Shown piece by piece: positions 1 to 8,599 of a stretch of DNA of 64,000 bases. Every line of letters begins with the position of its first letter. The stretch's first letter is position 1. The position numbers were made by a program, and so were the translations under genes. This DNA is from Flavobacterium sp. HBTb2-11-1 (lineage in GTDB: Bacteria; Bacteroidota; Bacteroidia; Flavobacteriales; Flavobacteriaceae), in contig NZ_WUMO01000003.1 of assembly GCF_009826975.1 (NCBI RefSeq), forward strand, positions 124,001 to 188,000, read 5' to 3'. Under the pieces are notes generated by a model. The model made no database searches. It was not told the DNA's origin and saw nothing but the letters and a program-made list of their open reading frames with translations.

Positions 1-165
1 TATAAGTATCATGCTAAACATAGAGCCAACTATCCGAAAGGGTATCACGGAAAGCCTCAAAAAAATAGAGGAGAAAAACCTAAAGGCAACAACGGAAACC
101 ATTACGGAAATGAGAAAGGAAATAATAAAGGAGGAAATGGTCACGGTAATGGAAAAAAACATTAA
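1..165 (+). CDS. 3' end of a Gly/Asn/Lys/His-rich protein (partial)
   Basis: Open reading frame already running at the left edge (frame 1) and ending with TAA at 163-165; 54 residues are visible. The tail is low complexity, dominated by Gly, Asn, Lys and His, with short runs such as GNGHGNGKKH at the C-terminus. The start and any N-terminal domain lie outside the window, so function cannot be assigned. A strong hairpin follows 25 nt downstream, supporting this as a genuine gene end. I infer a basic, disordered tail only. Confidence 0.6.
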   Translation, partial: YKYHAKHRANYPKGYHGKPQKNRGEKPKGNNGNHYGNEKGNNKGGNGHGNGKKH

Positions 166-189
166 TTCTTAAACATAACACTAAAAAAG

Positions 190-220
190 AAAACGCTTCC
201 GATTGGAGGCGTTTTTTCTT
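190..220. terminator. Bidirectional intrinsic terminator
   Basis: An 11-bp stem (190-200 with 205-215, one G-T pair) closes a GATT loop and is followed by a T-rich run. An A-run precedes it, so it also reads as a terminator on the minus strand. It sits between the convergent partial gene ending at 165 and the symporter gene ending at 341. Confidence 0.85.
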
Positions 221-340
221 TAATAGCTAATACTTAAGCGATGGTGAGCCAGACAAAGTATTCATGAATTTTATTTTTTTCTGTCACAGATTAAGGATTA
301 TTACTGGTTAAATCTGTTGTATAATTTACAGTTTAACAAA

Positions 341-1645
341 CTATTCTGAAACCGTCTTCACTTTGTGGCCAAACGCCCCAAAAGAAAGAATAATCAAGAA
401 ACAAACTAATGGGATAATATATCCTGACTGAATATCATCATGATTCACATCGATTAAAGTTCCCATTCCGTATGGAATAATAGCACCTCCAACAATTGAC
501 ATTACCAGCCACGAAGAACCTGTTTCTGTATTTGATTTTAGGCCTTTAATGCCTAAAGAAAAAATAGTAGGGAACATAATAGACATAAAGAACCCGATTC
601 CTCCAAGAGCATAAATTACTACAATTCCAGAACCGTAAATCGCTACTAAGCAAAGTAAAACACTTATTACGCAGTAAATTGACAATAAAACATAATCTTT
701 TACAAAACGCAAAAAGAAAGTCCCAATAAAACGTCCTGCCATAAAAAGAAAACCATAAACACCTAAATAATATCCTGCTGTTTTTTCGTCCAATCCTGCT
801 CCTTGCTGTGCAATACGTATAAAGAAACTAGTAATGCAAACTTGCGCACCAACATAAAAGAATTGAGCAATAACTCCCCAGCTTAAATGTCTGAATTTTA
901 AAACAGAGAAAAATCCAGGTTTGATTTCAGCTTCGGCATGAGTAGCTTTCATTGAAGGCAATTGCACAAAATAGAATATAACCGCAACTAAAACTAAAAT
1001 ACTTCCTAATACGATATAGGGCATTTTTACAGAAGCCGCTTCACCCAATAAGTAAGCTGCTTTTTCTGCCTCTGGCATTGCATCCATTTGTTCTTTTGTA
1101 TGATTGGTTCCTGAAAGAATAAATAAGGAGCCAACAATAGGAGCAACCATGGCAGCCAGTCCGTTGAAAGAAGCTGCTAAATTCAATCTTTTAGAAGATG
1201 ACTCTGCTGGCCCTAAAATAGCAGCGTATGGATTTGCACTTGTTTCTAAAATAGTTAAACCACAGCCAATTACAAATAGAGCAAATAAAAATAATTCATA
1301 AGTTCTGGTATTAGCAGCGGGAACAAATAAAAATGCTCCAATGGCAAATACTAATAATCCAGTTATAATACTGTTTTTGTATCCAAATCTCTTAATCAGC
1401 ATTCCCGCCGGAATAGCCATAATAAAATAGGCAAAGAATACAGAAGTATCAATTAAAGTAGATTGACGGTTATTTAATTCGCACGCTTTCTTTAAGTGTG
1501 GAATTAATACAGAATCAAGATTATGGGCCATTCCCCAAAGAAAAAATAGGCATGTAACGAGAATAAAAGGAAGCAGATATTGTTTTTGATTTCCGCCTTC
1601 TGTTGGCACTTCATGTTGATCGCCGGCTTGGTTTGTAATTTGCAT
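341..1645 (-). CDS. fucP: FucP-type sugar:H+ symporter (MFS)
   Basis: Inner-membrane major facilitator of 434 aa, the usual length for the L-fucose:H+ symporter family, with about 12 hydrophobic segments. The N-terminal segment has the family's FFLWGMAHNLDSVLIPHLKK pattern (about residues 34-53) and a later LETSANPYAA motif (about 134-143), both hallmarks of the FucP/GluP group. Related flavobacterial members take up L-fucose, other hexoses or amino sugars, so the exact substrate is inferred. It is the last gene of the minus-strand operon beginning at 8208, after the MaoC gene, with a 125-nt gap holding an inverted repeat. Together with the L-fucose-type oxidation genes at 8600-11422 it suggests uptake of a deoxyhexose released from pectin. 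Confidence 0.85.
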   Translation of the reverse strand: MQITNQAGDQHEVPTEGGNQKQYLLPFILVTCLFFLWGMAHNLDSVLIPHLKKACELNNRQSTLIDTSVFFAYFIMAIPAGMLIKRFGYKNSIITGLLVFAIGAFLFVPAANTRTYELFLFALFVIGCGLTILETSANPYAAILGPAESSSKRLNLAASFNGLAAMVAPIVGSLFILSGTNHTKEQMDAMPEAEKAAYLLGEAASVKMPYIVLGSILVLVAVIFYFVQLPSMKATHAEAEIKPGFFSVLKFRHLSWGVIAQFFYVGAQVCITSFFIRIAQQGAGLDEKTAGYYLGVYGFLFMAGRFIGTFFLRFVKDYVLLSIYCVISVLLCLVAIYGSGIVVIYALGGIGFFMSIMFPTIFSLGIKGLKSNTETGSSWLVMSIVGGAIIPYGMGTLIDVNHDDIQSGYIIPLVCFLIILSFGAFGHKVKTVSE

Positions 1646-1678
1646 TAGTGTGATAGTTTAAGTTGTTTTTTAGTGGTT

Positions 1679-1750
1679 CTCGCAAAGTCGCAGAATCGCA
1701 AAGTTTTAAATAGTTTTACTTTTAACTCTGCGTCTTTGCGACTTTGCGAG
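1679..1750. repeat. Intergenic inverted repeat (CGCAAAGTCGC family)
   Basis: Perfect 14-bp inverted arms at 1679-1692 and 1737-1750 separated by AT-rich sequence, between the MaoC and FucP genes of one operon. Related CTCGCAAAGTCGC/GCGACTTTGCGAG words recur near 19176-19232 and 26341-26369, so this is a dispersed intergenic repeat family. It could act as an RNA hairpin that adjusts symporter expression relative to the upstream genes. Confidence 0.7.
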
Positions 1751-1770
1751 ATTGTTTTTAAAGCTAATGT

Positions 1771-2214
1771 TTAAGATTTTCTTTTCACAAATAAAAGGTG
1801 ATCACAAACCAAAACCACTTCTCCTCTTTGGTTAATGATTTCTACGTGTTCTGTGACAGCTCCCATTTCTGGATTTTTGGCTTCACCTTTTTCAGAAATG
1901 GTAACTTCTGAGTGAATGGTATCTCCTATATGAACAGGTTTTACAAAACGCATTTTATCATATCCTCTTGAAAAAGCTTCAGGATTGATTTCAGAAGCCG
2001 TTAATCCAATTCCGATGGCAAAAACCATGGTTCCGTGGGCGATTCTTTGTCCGAAAGGCTGTGTTTTACACCATTCTTCGTCCATGTGGTGCGGAAAGAA
2101 ATCTCCAGTGTGTCCTGCGTGAACTACAAAGTCAGTTTCTGTGATGGTTCTGCCTAAAGTTACTCGTTTGTCGTCGATCTGATAATCTTCGAAAAAAGTC
2201 GATTTGAAATACAT
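1771..2214 (-). CDS. MaoC-family (R)-hydratase/dehydratase
   Basis: A single hotdog-fold protein of 147 aa, the normal length for stand-alone MaoC hydratases that add or remove water on acyl-CoA thioesters. The hydratase signature is visible as HTGDFFPHH at residues 35-43, where D38 and H42 or H43 match the catalytic Asp/His pair. It is followed by [10 protein letters not shown] (54-63), typical of mesaconyl-CoA or itaconyl-CoA type hydratases. The operon also encodes two type III CoA-transferases, so a branched or hydroxylated acyl-CoA made by them is the obvious substrate class; the specific one is unknown. Cytoplasmic. Confidence 0.85.
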   Translation of the reverse strand: MYFKSTFFEDYQIDDKRVTLGRTITETDFVVHAGHTGDFFPHHMDEEWCKTQPFGQRIAHGTMVFAIGIGLTASEINPEAFSRGYDKMRFVKPVHIGDTIHSEVTISEKGEAKNPEMGAVTEHVEIINQRGEVVLVCDHLLFVKRKS

Positions 2215-2320
2215 AATTTATTCTTTTTGTTTGTCAGCTCTTTCAAATAGATTTCAAAATCAGGTTTGTTTTGAAGAGGACTTAAATTTTGTTTTTTGGT
2301 TTTGAAATATAGTGTTTTAA

Positions 2321-3394
2321 TTACACTTCATCAAAAGAAATTCCGCCGTTTTTATTACTTTCATAACAAGCTTCTACAACTTTCATCGTCCCTAAAACAT
2401 CTTGAACACTTGCAGATAATATCTTGTCAGAGCCTTCTTTGTAACGCATTAGGTTAGACATCGCACCTATAAAGGCTTCAGGAAACCATGAGCCTTCCAG
2501 TTTTACTTCTGTCCATTCGTATACATTTTCGTTATCTTTTTTAGGCAAGGCATACTCAAAAACGTCAGCAAGACCATCAGGATAATTCATTAATAATCCC
2601 ATTTTTGCTTTGATGGCACCTTTTGTTCCTTCCCACTTGATGTAGCTTTCTTCATGTTTTGGACCAAAATGATGGTCATGATTCGTATTGATGACAACAT
2701 GTTTATCTTCGCCATAATCCAAAATAATCGTAGATCGGCTTGATGATAATTTTTTAAGCGGATGTTTGGCTGTTTTTGCCATAACGCTTTTCGGATTTCC
2801 TAAGAAAGAACGAATGCAGTCAATATAATGTACACTGTGGAAAAGAATCTCCAATCTTGGATGTTCTTTAATTAAAGGAAATAACTCCCAAGGCGTATTT
2901 ACAGTTACTTTGAATTCTAAATCGTATAATTCGCCAATAATGCCCTGATCAATCAAGTATCTGGCTGCACTTACAAAAGAAGCAAAACGCAATTGAAAGT
3001 TAATCGCTGCTACGAGATTTTTTCTTTCGCAGACTTCCACGATTTCACGTGCCTGAGCTAAATCATTTCCCATGGGTTTCTGAATCAAAACTGCTGCTCC
3101 GTCAGGCAATTGTTCCAAAATTTCAATATATTGATCTGGTAATACCGTAATATCATAAACAGCGTTTGATGGCGCATTTTTTACAGCGTCTGCAACAGTT
3201 TCAAAAACATGATCGATTTTGAATTCTTTTTGCAAATCATAAGCTTTTGAAATGGTTCTATTGGTAATGCCAAAAACTTTAAAACCAGCCATTTCATAAG
3301 CAGGAAGATGCGCGTCTTTTACAATACCACTAGCTCCAATAATTACAATGGGCTGTTCTGTTTGAGGAAGTAAAGGTTTATAGGGAATATTCAT
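2321..3394 (-). CDS. Gfo/Idh/MocA-family NAD(P)-dependent oxidoreductase
   Basis: A 357-aa cytoplasmic dehydrogenase with an N-terminal Rossmann fold: the nucleotide-binding glycine loop IGASGIVKDAHLPAY is at about residues 19-33. The QKPMG motif (about 125-129) corresponds to the family's EKP, with Gln replacing Glu. A HSVHYIDCIR segment (about 186-195) lies where the catalytic His/Asp helix is expected. Members oxidise or reduce sugars, inositols and sugar acids; the substrate cannot be read from sequence. It sits 33 nt after a solute-binding-like gene and 106 nt before the MaoC gene, in the same minus-strand operon, so it probably acts on the sugar or sugar acid that enters the CoA-transferase step. 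Confidence 0.85.
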   Translation of the reverse strand: MNIPYKPLLPQTEQPIVIIGASGIVKDAHLPAYEMAGFKVFGITNRTISKAYDLQKEFKIDHVFETVADAVKNAPSNAVYDITVLPDQYIEILEQLPDGAAVLIQKPMGNDLAQAREIVEVCERKNLVAAINFQLRFASFVSAARYLIDQGIIGELYDLEFKVTVNTPWELFPLIKEHPRLEILFHSVHYIDCIRSFLGNPKSVMAKTAKHPLKKLSSSRSTIILDYGEDKHVVINTNHDHHFGPKHEESYIKWEGTKGAIKAKMGLLMNYPDGLADVFEYALPKKDNENVYEWTEVKLEGSWFPEAFIGAMSNLMRYKEGSDKILSASVQDVLGTMKVVEACYESNKNGGISFDEV

Positions 3395-3427
3395 TTGTTC
3401 TATATTTTGAAATTGAATCTGTCAAGT

Positions 3428-4684
3428 TTAATTTCTGACAGAGCTGTGTAATGTTGTTCCTTGACTTAATTTGCTAATTTTTTCCTGAGTTTCTTTTAAA
3501 AGTATTTCAGAAGAAATATCGGTTTCAATCGCTTTTAAAACCGCACCGTCAATAAGTTCAGCTACTTTGGGCCAAATTGGCGTTTGTGGAAGTGTCAGTG
3601 CATTTTCATGAAGCATTTCCAGTTTGTGATAAAAAGGAATTAAAGTATTAATTTCTTCATCTTTCCAAGTCGATTTTCGGCATCCAATTCCGCCTTCTGT
3701 TGTCAATAATTTGTCGCTCTCGGGAGTGACGGCAAATCTTAGGAAATCGTACGCCAGTTTTTGGTGTTTGCTTCCAGAACCAATGGTGTACAGCCAATAT
3801 ACATTCAAAGAGGCTGTTTTGTAACCAGGATCAGATGGGAGGGAAGTTATATCGATTTTTCCTTTTACTTTGGATTCTTCGATTACTTCCGCCATAGAGG
3901 CAAATCCAAACCAATTGATGGCCATTGCCGCTTGCCCTTGGGCGAAAGTCAAGCCTGCTTCAACCGAACCAAATTCTCTCGATTTTGGATGAACAGCACT
4001 CTTGTCGTTGACCATTTTTCGATAAAACTCCAATGCTTTTATCGCTGCTTCATTATGAATGTCAATCTGATTTTTTTTGTTTAATAAAGACCCGCCGCGT
4101 GTCCATAACTGCAGACAGAAGTCAAAAACCATATTGTGACCGTCAGGATAATTGGCAAAAACACAGCCATATAAATTTTCTTCGGGACGATTAAAGAATT
4201 CTGCAATTTCTGCAAATTCCTGCCAGGTTTTTGGCGTAGAAAGTTCGTAACCAAATTGTTTTTTAAAATTGGCTTTTTCCGTTTCGTTTTCGAATAAATC
4301 TTTTCTGTAAATCAGACATTCCGGTCCGTCGTGAAATGGAAGTCCGTAAATGCCGTTACTTAATTTTTGCAAATGCAATAGCGATTTATGCCAGCCAAAA
4401 GGATAATTTTCTGGCGGATTTTCTCCAATTAGTGAAAATAAATTTAGAACCGCATTTTCGTTTACAGCATCAAAAATCCAATCGGTATTAATATGGGCAA
4501 TATCCCATTTTCCTTCTTTTAGACCTTTTTCTGAAATGGTAGTTTCATATAAATCATGAAGTTCCAGCGGAATCATTTCTGCTTCCATTTTGATATTGTT
4601 TTGAAGGCAGAAAGCGTCCCATAATTTTTGAAGAGTACTTTCGAAGGGATCGAATTTTCGAATGGCGATTCTAATTTTTTCCAT
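3428..4684 (-). CDS. Signal-less solute-binding-protein-like protein (SBP1)
   Basis: A 418-aa protein with the bilobal fold signature of family 1/8 ABC solute-binding proteins. Examples are GLPFHDGPECLIYRKDLFE (about 117-135), PKTWQEFAEIAEFF (about 151-164) and FAQGQAAMAINWFG (about 248-261). Unlike exported binding proteins it begins MEKIRIAIRKFDPFES with no signal peptide or lipobox, and no ABC permease or ATPase gene is nearby. Its ATG overlaps the stop of the preceding CoA-transferase gene by one base (TGATG at 4682-4686), implying translational coupling. I infer a cytoplasmic ligand-binding partner of the CoA-transferase; no characterised function is known to me. Confidence 0.8.
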   Translation of the reverse strand: MEKIRIAIRKFDPFESTLQKLWDAFCLQNNIKMEAEMIPLELHDLYETTISEKGLKEGKWDIAHINTDWIFDAVNENAVLNLFSLIGENPPENYPFGWHKSLLHLQKLSNGIYGLPFHDGPECLIYRKDLFENETEKANFKKQFGYELSTPKTWQEFAEIAEFFNRPEENLYGCVFANYPDGHNMVFDFCLQLWTRGGSLLNKKNQIDIHNEAAIKALEFYRKMVNDKSAVHPKSREFGSVEAGLTFAQGQAAMAINWFGFASMAEVIEESKVKGKIDITSLPSDPGYKTASLNVYWLYTIGSGSKHQKLAYDFLRFAVTPESDKLLTTEGGIGCRKSTWKDEEINTLIPFYHKLEMLHENALTLPQTPIWPKVAELIDGAVLKAIETDISSEILLKETQEKISKLSQGTTLHSSVRN

Positions 4685-5823
4685 CAGCAGGCTATAAATT
4701 CTTTAGTAATTTTCTCATTGTCCTGACCTAGTTTTGGCGAACCTTTTCCAGAAGTTAGATATTCACCGTCAATTTTTATAGGACAGCGTGTTGTTTTATA
4801 CGTGTAGCCGTCGAGCATTTCGACTTGCTGAGTGAAATTCAAAACCTTAAACCCATCTTCATCAAATAACTGCGGATAGTTTAAAACTCCTGCACACCAA
4901 ATGTCTGCGGGTTCTAAAATGTCTAGCCAGAACTGTGTTTCCTGAGTTTGCAGATGATCGGCAAGTATATTTTTGATTTCGTCTCTAAGTGTGAATTTAT
5001 TTTCAGGAAAAGCCAATAAAGCATCACATTTTAGTAATGAAGCCAAAACTGGAATCGAGCCCATGGCTAATGCTAAATAACCGTTTTGGGTTTTGTAAAT
5101 TCCGTATGGAGCGCCCAAATAAGCATGTGCATTATTGGTTTTGGTTCGAACAGGCAATTCACCTCCGTCATTGAAGAAAGTAGTAATCGTTTCAAACTGA
5201 AAGTCAAATGCTGATTCCAGCATACTTACTTGAACTTGCGCTCCAATATTCTGAGTTGCTTTTCTGTATAATGCAGCCAAAATTCCTTGAGCTAAATGCG
5301 CTCCTGCAAGCATATCCACAATCGACAATCCCATTGGTACTGGACCATCTTCTTGATTGCCGCTTAACCAAGTTAAAGCGGCTAGAGATTGTAAAAGCAA
5401 ATCTTGTCCTGGTAAATCTTTTAAATCGGGATGTTCTCCAAAACCCGAGATTGAGCCGTAAATTACAGTTGGATTAATGCTTTTTACATCCTCATAACTC
5501 AAACCAATGCGTTCCATAACGCCAGGTCTGAAATTATGCATTATCACATCGGCTTTGGCTAATAATTTTTTTAGTTTTTCAAGTTCCTCGGGCTGTTTAA
5601 AATCAATCGCAAACGATTCTTTGTTTCTGTTGATGGTATGAAAAACTGACGATTCGCCGTTCATAATCAAATCAGAAGTATATAAAGTACGGCAGATGTC
5701 TCCCGTTCCCGGTTTTTCAATTTTTATTACGCGTGCGCCCAAATCTGCCAAGCGCAAACTTGCTGAAGGACCAGAAAGAAACTGACTGAAATCTATAATT
5801 AAATAATCTTCTAATGGTTTCAT
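4684..5823 (-). CDS. CaiB/BaiF (type III) CoA-transferase, copy 1
   Basis: A 379-aa family III CoA-transferase, the class that moves CoA between carboxylic acids (formyl-CoA transferase, CaiB). Family marks are LADLGARVIKIEKPGTGD (25-42), HNFRPGVMERIGL (96-108) and the conserved catalytic Asp D170 in GLSIVDMLAGAHLAQGILAAL (165-185). It is a close paralogue of the 380-aa transferase next to it, with matching residue numbering through the catalytic Asp. The 3' end overlaps the SBP1 start by one base. Members usually form interlocked dimers, so a mixed dimer of the two copies is possible. The acid substrate is unknown. Confidence 0.88.
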   Translation of the reverse strand: MKPLEDYLIIDFSQFLSGPSASLRLADLGARVIKIEKPGTGDICRTLYTSDLIMNGESSVFHTINRNKESFAIDFKQPEELEKLKKLLAKADVIMHNFRPGVMERIGLSYEDVKSINPTVIYGSISGFGEHPDLKDLPGQDLLLQSLAALTWLSGNQEDGPVPMGLSIVDMLAGAHLAQGILAALYRKATQNIGAQVQVSMLESAFDFQFETITTFFNDGGELPVRTKTNNAHAYLGAPYGIYKTQNGYLALAMGSIPVLASLLKCDALLAFPENKFTLRDEIKNILADHLQTQETQFWLDILEPADIWCAGVLNYPQLFDEDGFKVLNFTQQVEMLDGYTYKTTRCPIKIDGEYLTSGKGSPKLGQDNEKITKEFIAC

Positions 5824-5867
5824 ATTATGTTTAACCGTTTAATTGGTTATTTATTTAACTGTCAATT

Positions 5868-5910
5868 CGTTTATTTGTTTAATTCGATTAAACGATTAAA
5901 CAAATAAACG
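5868..5910. repeat. Inverted repeat between the two CoA-transferase genes
   Basis: Perfect 15-bp arms (5868-5882 and 5896-5910) with a 13-nt loop, in the 97-nt gap that is the only sizeable break among the first four operon genes. AT-rich and without a clear T-run, it looks more like an RNA processing or stability hairpin than a strong terminator. It divides the operon into SBP2-transferase 2 and transferase 1-SBP1 modules. Confidence 0.7.
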
Positions 5911-5920
5911 ATTCAACAAT

Positions 5921-7063
5921 CTAGCGAATAAACTCTTCGTGTATTTTTAAATTATCCTGCCCCACTTTTGGCGCTGCTTTTTCGCTAAGCAAAATTTCGC
6001 CGTCTATTTGAATCGGACTTCTGGTTGTAACCAAACTTTCTCCTTCGGTATTTTTTACAGTTTGCTTCAGCTGTAATTCATTCACAAAAGGCTGATTATC
6101 CAATTCTTCGTAATTGAGAACTTTGCCGCACCAAATGCTTTCTTTTTGCAAGATTTCAATCCAATAATCAGAAGTTTGGGTTTGAATTCTATCGCTCAAA
6201 ATGGTTCTGATTTCATCTCTTTTTTCAAACCACAAATGTTTGTTCGCGAAAGCGTTTAAATCCAATCCTAACGTTTTTCCAATGAAAATTAAATCGCCCA
6301 TCGCAAGAGATAAATAGCCGTCTTGCGTTTGATAAACTCCGTAAGGGGCGCTCAGAAAAGCATGTGCGCTTCCTTTTATATCGCCACGTTCAGGCAATTG
6401 ACCGCCATCGTTTAGGAAAGAAGTTATCGCTTCAAATTGCACATCGAGAATAGATTCTAATAAACTGACTTCTACCAAAACTCCTTTTTTAGTTTTGTCT
6501 CTTTTTAAAAGTGCTGCCAGAATACCTTGTACAAAATGATTGCCGCACATTAAATCGGCTACAGCCAATCCGAAAGGCACTGGTCCTTGACTTTTGCAGC
6601 CGCTCAGCCAGCTTAATCCAGAAAGGGATTGCAATAGTAAATCTTGTCCTGGTTTTTTGGCCCACGGACCTTCATTTCCGTAACCTGTAATGGTTCCGTA
6701 AATAATCTGCGGATTTATAGCTAAAGTATTTTCAAAATCTAAACCGATTTTCTCCATAACTCCGGGTCTGAAATTATGAGTCATAATATCAGCCTTTTGG
6801 ATTAGTTTTTTAATCAAAACCAAATCGTCAGGATTTTTTAAATCGGCTGCAAAAGATTCTTTATTTCTATTAATTGTATGAAAAAGCAAACTGCTGTCGT
6901 CAACAAATAAATCTTTAATGCTCAATTGCCTGCATGCTTCGCCTTTTATTGGCCGCTCAATTTTGATAACGCGTGCGCCCAAATCAGCCAGTTTTAATCC
7001 AGCCGAAGGTCCTGCCAAAAACTGGCAGAATTCCAGAACAATTAATCCTTCTAAAGGCCTCAT
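5921..7063 (-). CDS. CaiB/BaiF (type III) CoA-transferase, copy 2
   Basis: A 380-aa CoA-transferase collinear with copy 1. It shares LADLGARVIKIERP (25-38), FHTINRNKESFAADL (61-75), HNFRPGVMEKIGL (96-108) and the catalytic Asp D170 in VADLMCGNHFVQG. The active-site loop residues differ modestly between the two copies, which fits either different acid substrates or a heteromeric enzyme. Its ATG overlaps the end of the upstream SBP2 gene in an ATGA junction (7060-7063), so the two proteins are translationally coupled. Acts in the cytoplasm on acyl-CoA thioesters; precise substrate unknown. Confidence 0.88.
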   Translation of the reverse strand: MRPLEGLIVLEFCQFLAGPSAGLKLADLGARVIKIERPIKGEACRQLSIKDLFVDDSSLLFHTINRNKESFAADLKNPDDLVLIKKLIQKADIMTHNFRPGVMEKIGLDFENTLAINPQIIYGTITGYGNEGPWAKKPGQDLLLQSLSGLSWLSGCKSQGPVPFGLAVADLMCGNHFVQGILAALLKRDKTKKGVLVEVSLLESILDVQFEAITSFLNDGGQLPERGDIKGSAHAFLSAPYGVYQTQDGYLSLAMGDLIFIGKTLGLDLNAFANKHLWFEKRDEIRTILSDRIQTQTSDYWIEILQKESIWCGKVLNYEELDNQPFVNELQLKQTVKNTEGESLVTTRSPIQIDGEILLSEKAAPKVGQDNLKIHEEFIR

Positions 7064-8208
7064 ACGGTTTGTATTTTTTGAGATTCTGCGTAAAGCGAAT
7101 TCATTTCCTCCAATGCTTTTAATTCGTCTCCGCCATTCATCAAATAATTGCGAACCACATCTCCTGCATGATCTTGGAAATACATGTGTCCGTAATATCT
7201 TGGACGAAGGAAAGCACGCTCTAACGCAGGAAGTGTATTTTTGAAATAATCATGCGTTACACCATTAATTCTCTCGCTTTTCCAAGCTTGCAAATGTCCC
7301 GGTTGACCGCCGTTATCCGTATAAATATTCTGCTGCACTTGTGAAGAACAAGTAAATTCAGCATATTTTATGGCGGTTTCACTATGTTCGCTGAAGGAAG
7401 AAACAGCCAAACCAGTTCCTCCTAGAGAAGAAATCATTGGATTGTCATTCAAACGAACTAAATCATAAAAATGTAAAAGGTTTTTACTGTAGCCAATGCG
7501 GGAATAGTTAGAATAGCCATAAGCAAATGGGCAATACGCAATTTCGTCTGAATTGACCATAGCTTCGTAAACTTGAATTGGGTTACAATTAAAGTTAGCA
7601 GGATCAATCAATTGAGCCAACTCTCTAAACATTTGAAGCGCTTTGATTCCAGTAGCTTCAGAAATCACTTTTTCTTCAGAAAGAAAAGGAGCTTCACCCA
7701 AACTACAGCAAAACATATAAAAACTCATCAATACGTCAACTGGTATTCCAGCAAAAGCCACTAAACCTTTTTTAGCTAAAGCCAATAAATCGTCGTAAGT
7801 TTTTGGAACTTCTAAATTATTCTTTTCCAAAAGGTCTAATCGGGCAGAGGCAACAGGAGTTGCTGCATCAATTGGCAACGCCCATAATTTATCGTGAAAA
7901 ACATAACTTCCGTATGATTTTCCAACGGTATTAATTTCTAGGTCTTTAATATATGCTGGAGGTAAATGATCAGATAACGGAAGGATCGTTTTGGTTTGCG
8001 CTCCAAAACCTGTCCAAGGATGATCGATTACCAATAAATCAAACCTTTTGGCTAGGTCTTCAATTGAAGCATCGGCAAATTCTTGTAAGCTCCTTTTCTC
8101 CCAAGAAATTTCAACTTCAGGATGTAATTCAGTAAAACGCTGCGATGTCGCAACCATCGGAAGCAAACCTCTTGTATGGTTCCAAGTTATGCCTTTTAAT
8201 TTTATCAT
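7060..8208 (-). CDS. Signal-less solute-binding-protein-like protein (SBP2)
   Basis: First gene of the minus-strand operon, 382 aa. It begins MIKLKGITWNHTRGLLPMVA with no hydrophobic signal or lipobox. It continues with EVEISWEKRSLQEFAD (about 35-50) and YDLLALAKKGL-type lobes characteristic of sugar-binding ABC proteins. Similar signal-less, WNHTRG-starting proteins are, from memory, often found beside CoA-transferase genes and annotated as extracellular solute-binding proteins. The stop overlaps the CoA-transferase start by 4 nt. A good promoter and a LacI-type operator lie directly upstream. I infer a cytoplasmic sugar- or acid-binding subunit working with the transferase; the name 'ABC transporter component' is probably misleading here. 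Confidence 0.8.
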   Translation of the reverse strand: MIKLKGITWNHTRGLLPMVATSQRFTELHPEVEISWEKRSLQEFADASIEDLAKRFDLLVIDHPWTGFGAQTKTILPLSDHLPPAYIKDLEINTVGKSYGSYVFHDKLWALPIDAATPVASARLDLLEKNNLEVPKTYDDLLALAKKGLVAFAGIPVDVLMSFYMFCCSLGEAPFLSEEKVISEATGIKALQMFRELAQLIDPANFNCNPIQVYEAMVNSDEIAYCPFAYGYSNYSRIGYSKNLLHFYDLVRLNDNPMISSLGGTGLAVSSFSEHSETAIKYAEFTCSSQVQQNIYTDNGGQPGHLQAWKSERINGVTHDYFKNTLPALERAFLRPRYYGHMYFQDHAGDVVRNYLMNGGDELKALEEMNSLYAESQKIQTV

Positions 8209-8231
8209 TTTTATCTAAAAGTTTTGGGTAA

Positions 8232-8245
8232 TGTAATCGATTGAA
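8232..8245. promoter_or_regulatory. LacI-type operator half-matched to that at 13500
   Basis: TGTAATCGATTGAA has the central CG and AT-rich half-sites of LacI/GalR-family operators. Its first 11 bases are identical to the perfect palindrome upstream of the GH28 gene. It lies about 20-33 nt downstream of the predicted transcription start of the SBP2 operon, a position where a bound repressor would block elongation. Confidence 0.6.
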
Positions 8246-8270
8246 TTAATAAATGTAGAAAATACAATTA

Positions 8271-8300
8271 CAAAAGTAGGAATAAGATTTTAATGGGCAA
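8271..8300 (-). promoter_or_regulatory. Flavobacterial promoter of the SBP/CoA-transferase operon
   Basis: Read on the minus strand: a TTG (-33 element) at 8300-8298, a 19-nt spacer, then TACTTTTG (-7 element, consensus TAnnTTTG) at 8278-8271. The spacing is within the 17-23 nt reported for Bacteroidota promoters. The SBP2 start codon is 62 nt downstream of the -7 box. Confidence 0.65.
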
Positions 8301-8599
8301 GAAATCCCTTCTTTTTAAAGAAATTTTTTTACACAAATTGATAGTTATTGATGTAATTTTTACAAACCATTTAAAAAATGTTATAAAAATTTAAAGTTTA
8401 GTTATTTTAATAGAGTGAAAATAAAATATATCTCGGATATTAATTTTTAAAAGGTATTTTTGTAATTGTAATTTTCACATTTATTGGTTTTGCTGTGTTC
8501 TTTTTGAAGAATTTTAAATTTCTAAATGAAGAATTGCCATTTTGGAAACAAGTAAACAGAAGCAATTGCTTATCAAAATAAAATTAAAGAAAGTATAAA
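8301..8599. other. Divergent intergenic region upstream of the dehydrogenase gene
   Basis: AT-rich, no reading frame and no RNA gene seen. On the plus strand a TATTTTTG box (8455-8462) matches the -7 consensus for the gene at 8600, but no TTG stands at the right distance, so this promoter is only tentative. No LacI-type operator copy was seen on this side. Confidence 0.4.

Noticed and set aside
1104..1301. Plus-strand frame inside the FucP gene
   Set aside because: Antisense shadow of a well-supported transporter gene with no start context or domain.
3428..8208. ABC sugar importer built on the two solute-binding-like proteins
   Set aside because: Neither protein has a signal peptide or lipobox, and no permease or ATPase gene is encoded anywhere in the window.
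8455..8462. Firm promoter for the zinc dehydrogenase gene
   Set aside because: Only a -7 match was found without a TTG at the proper distance, so it is mentioned as tentative and not called.
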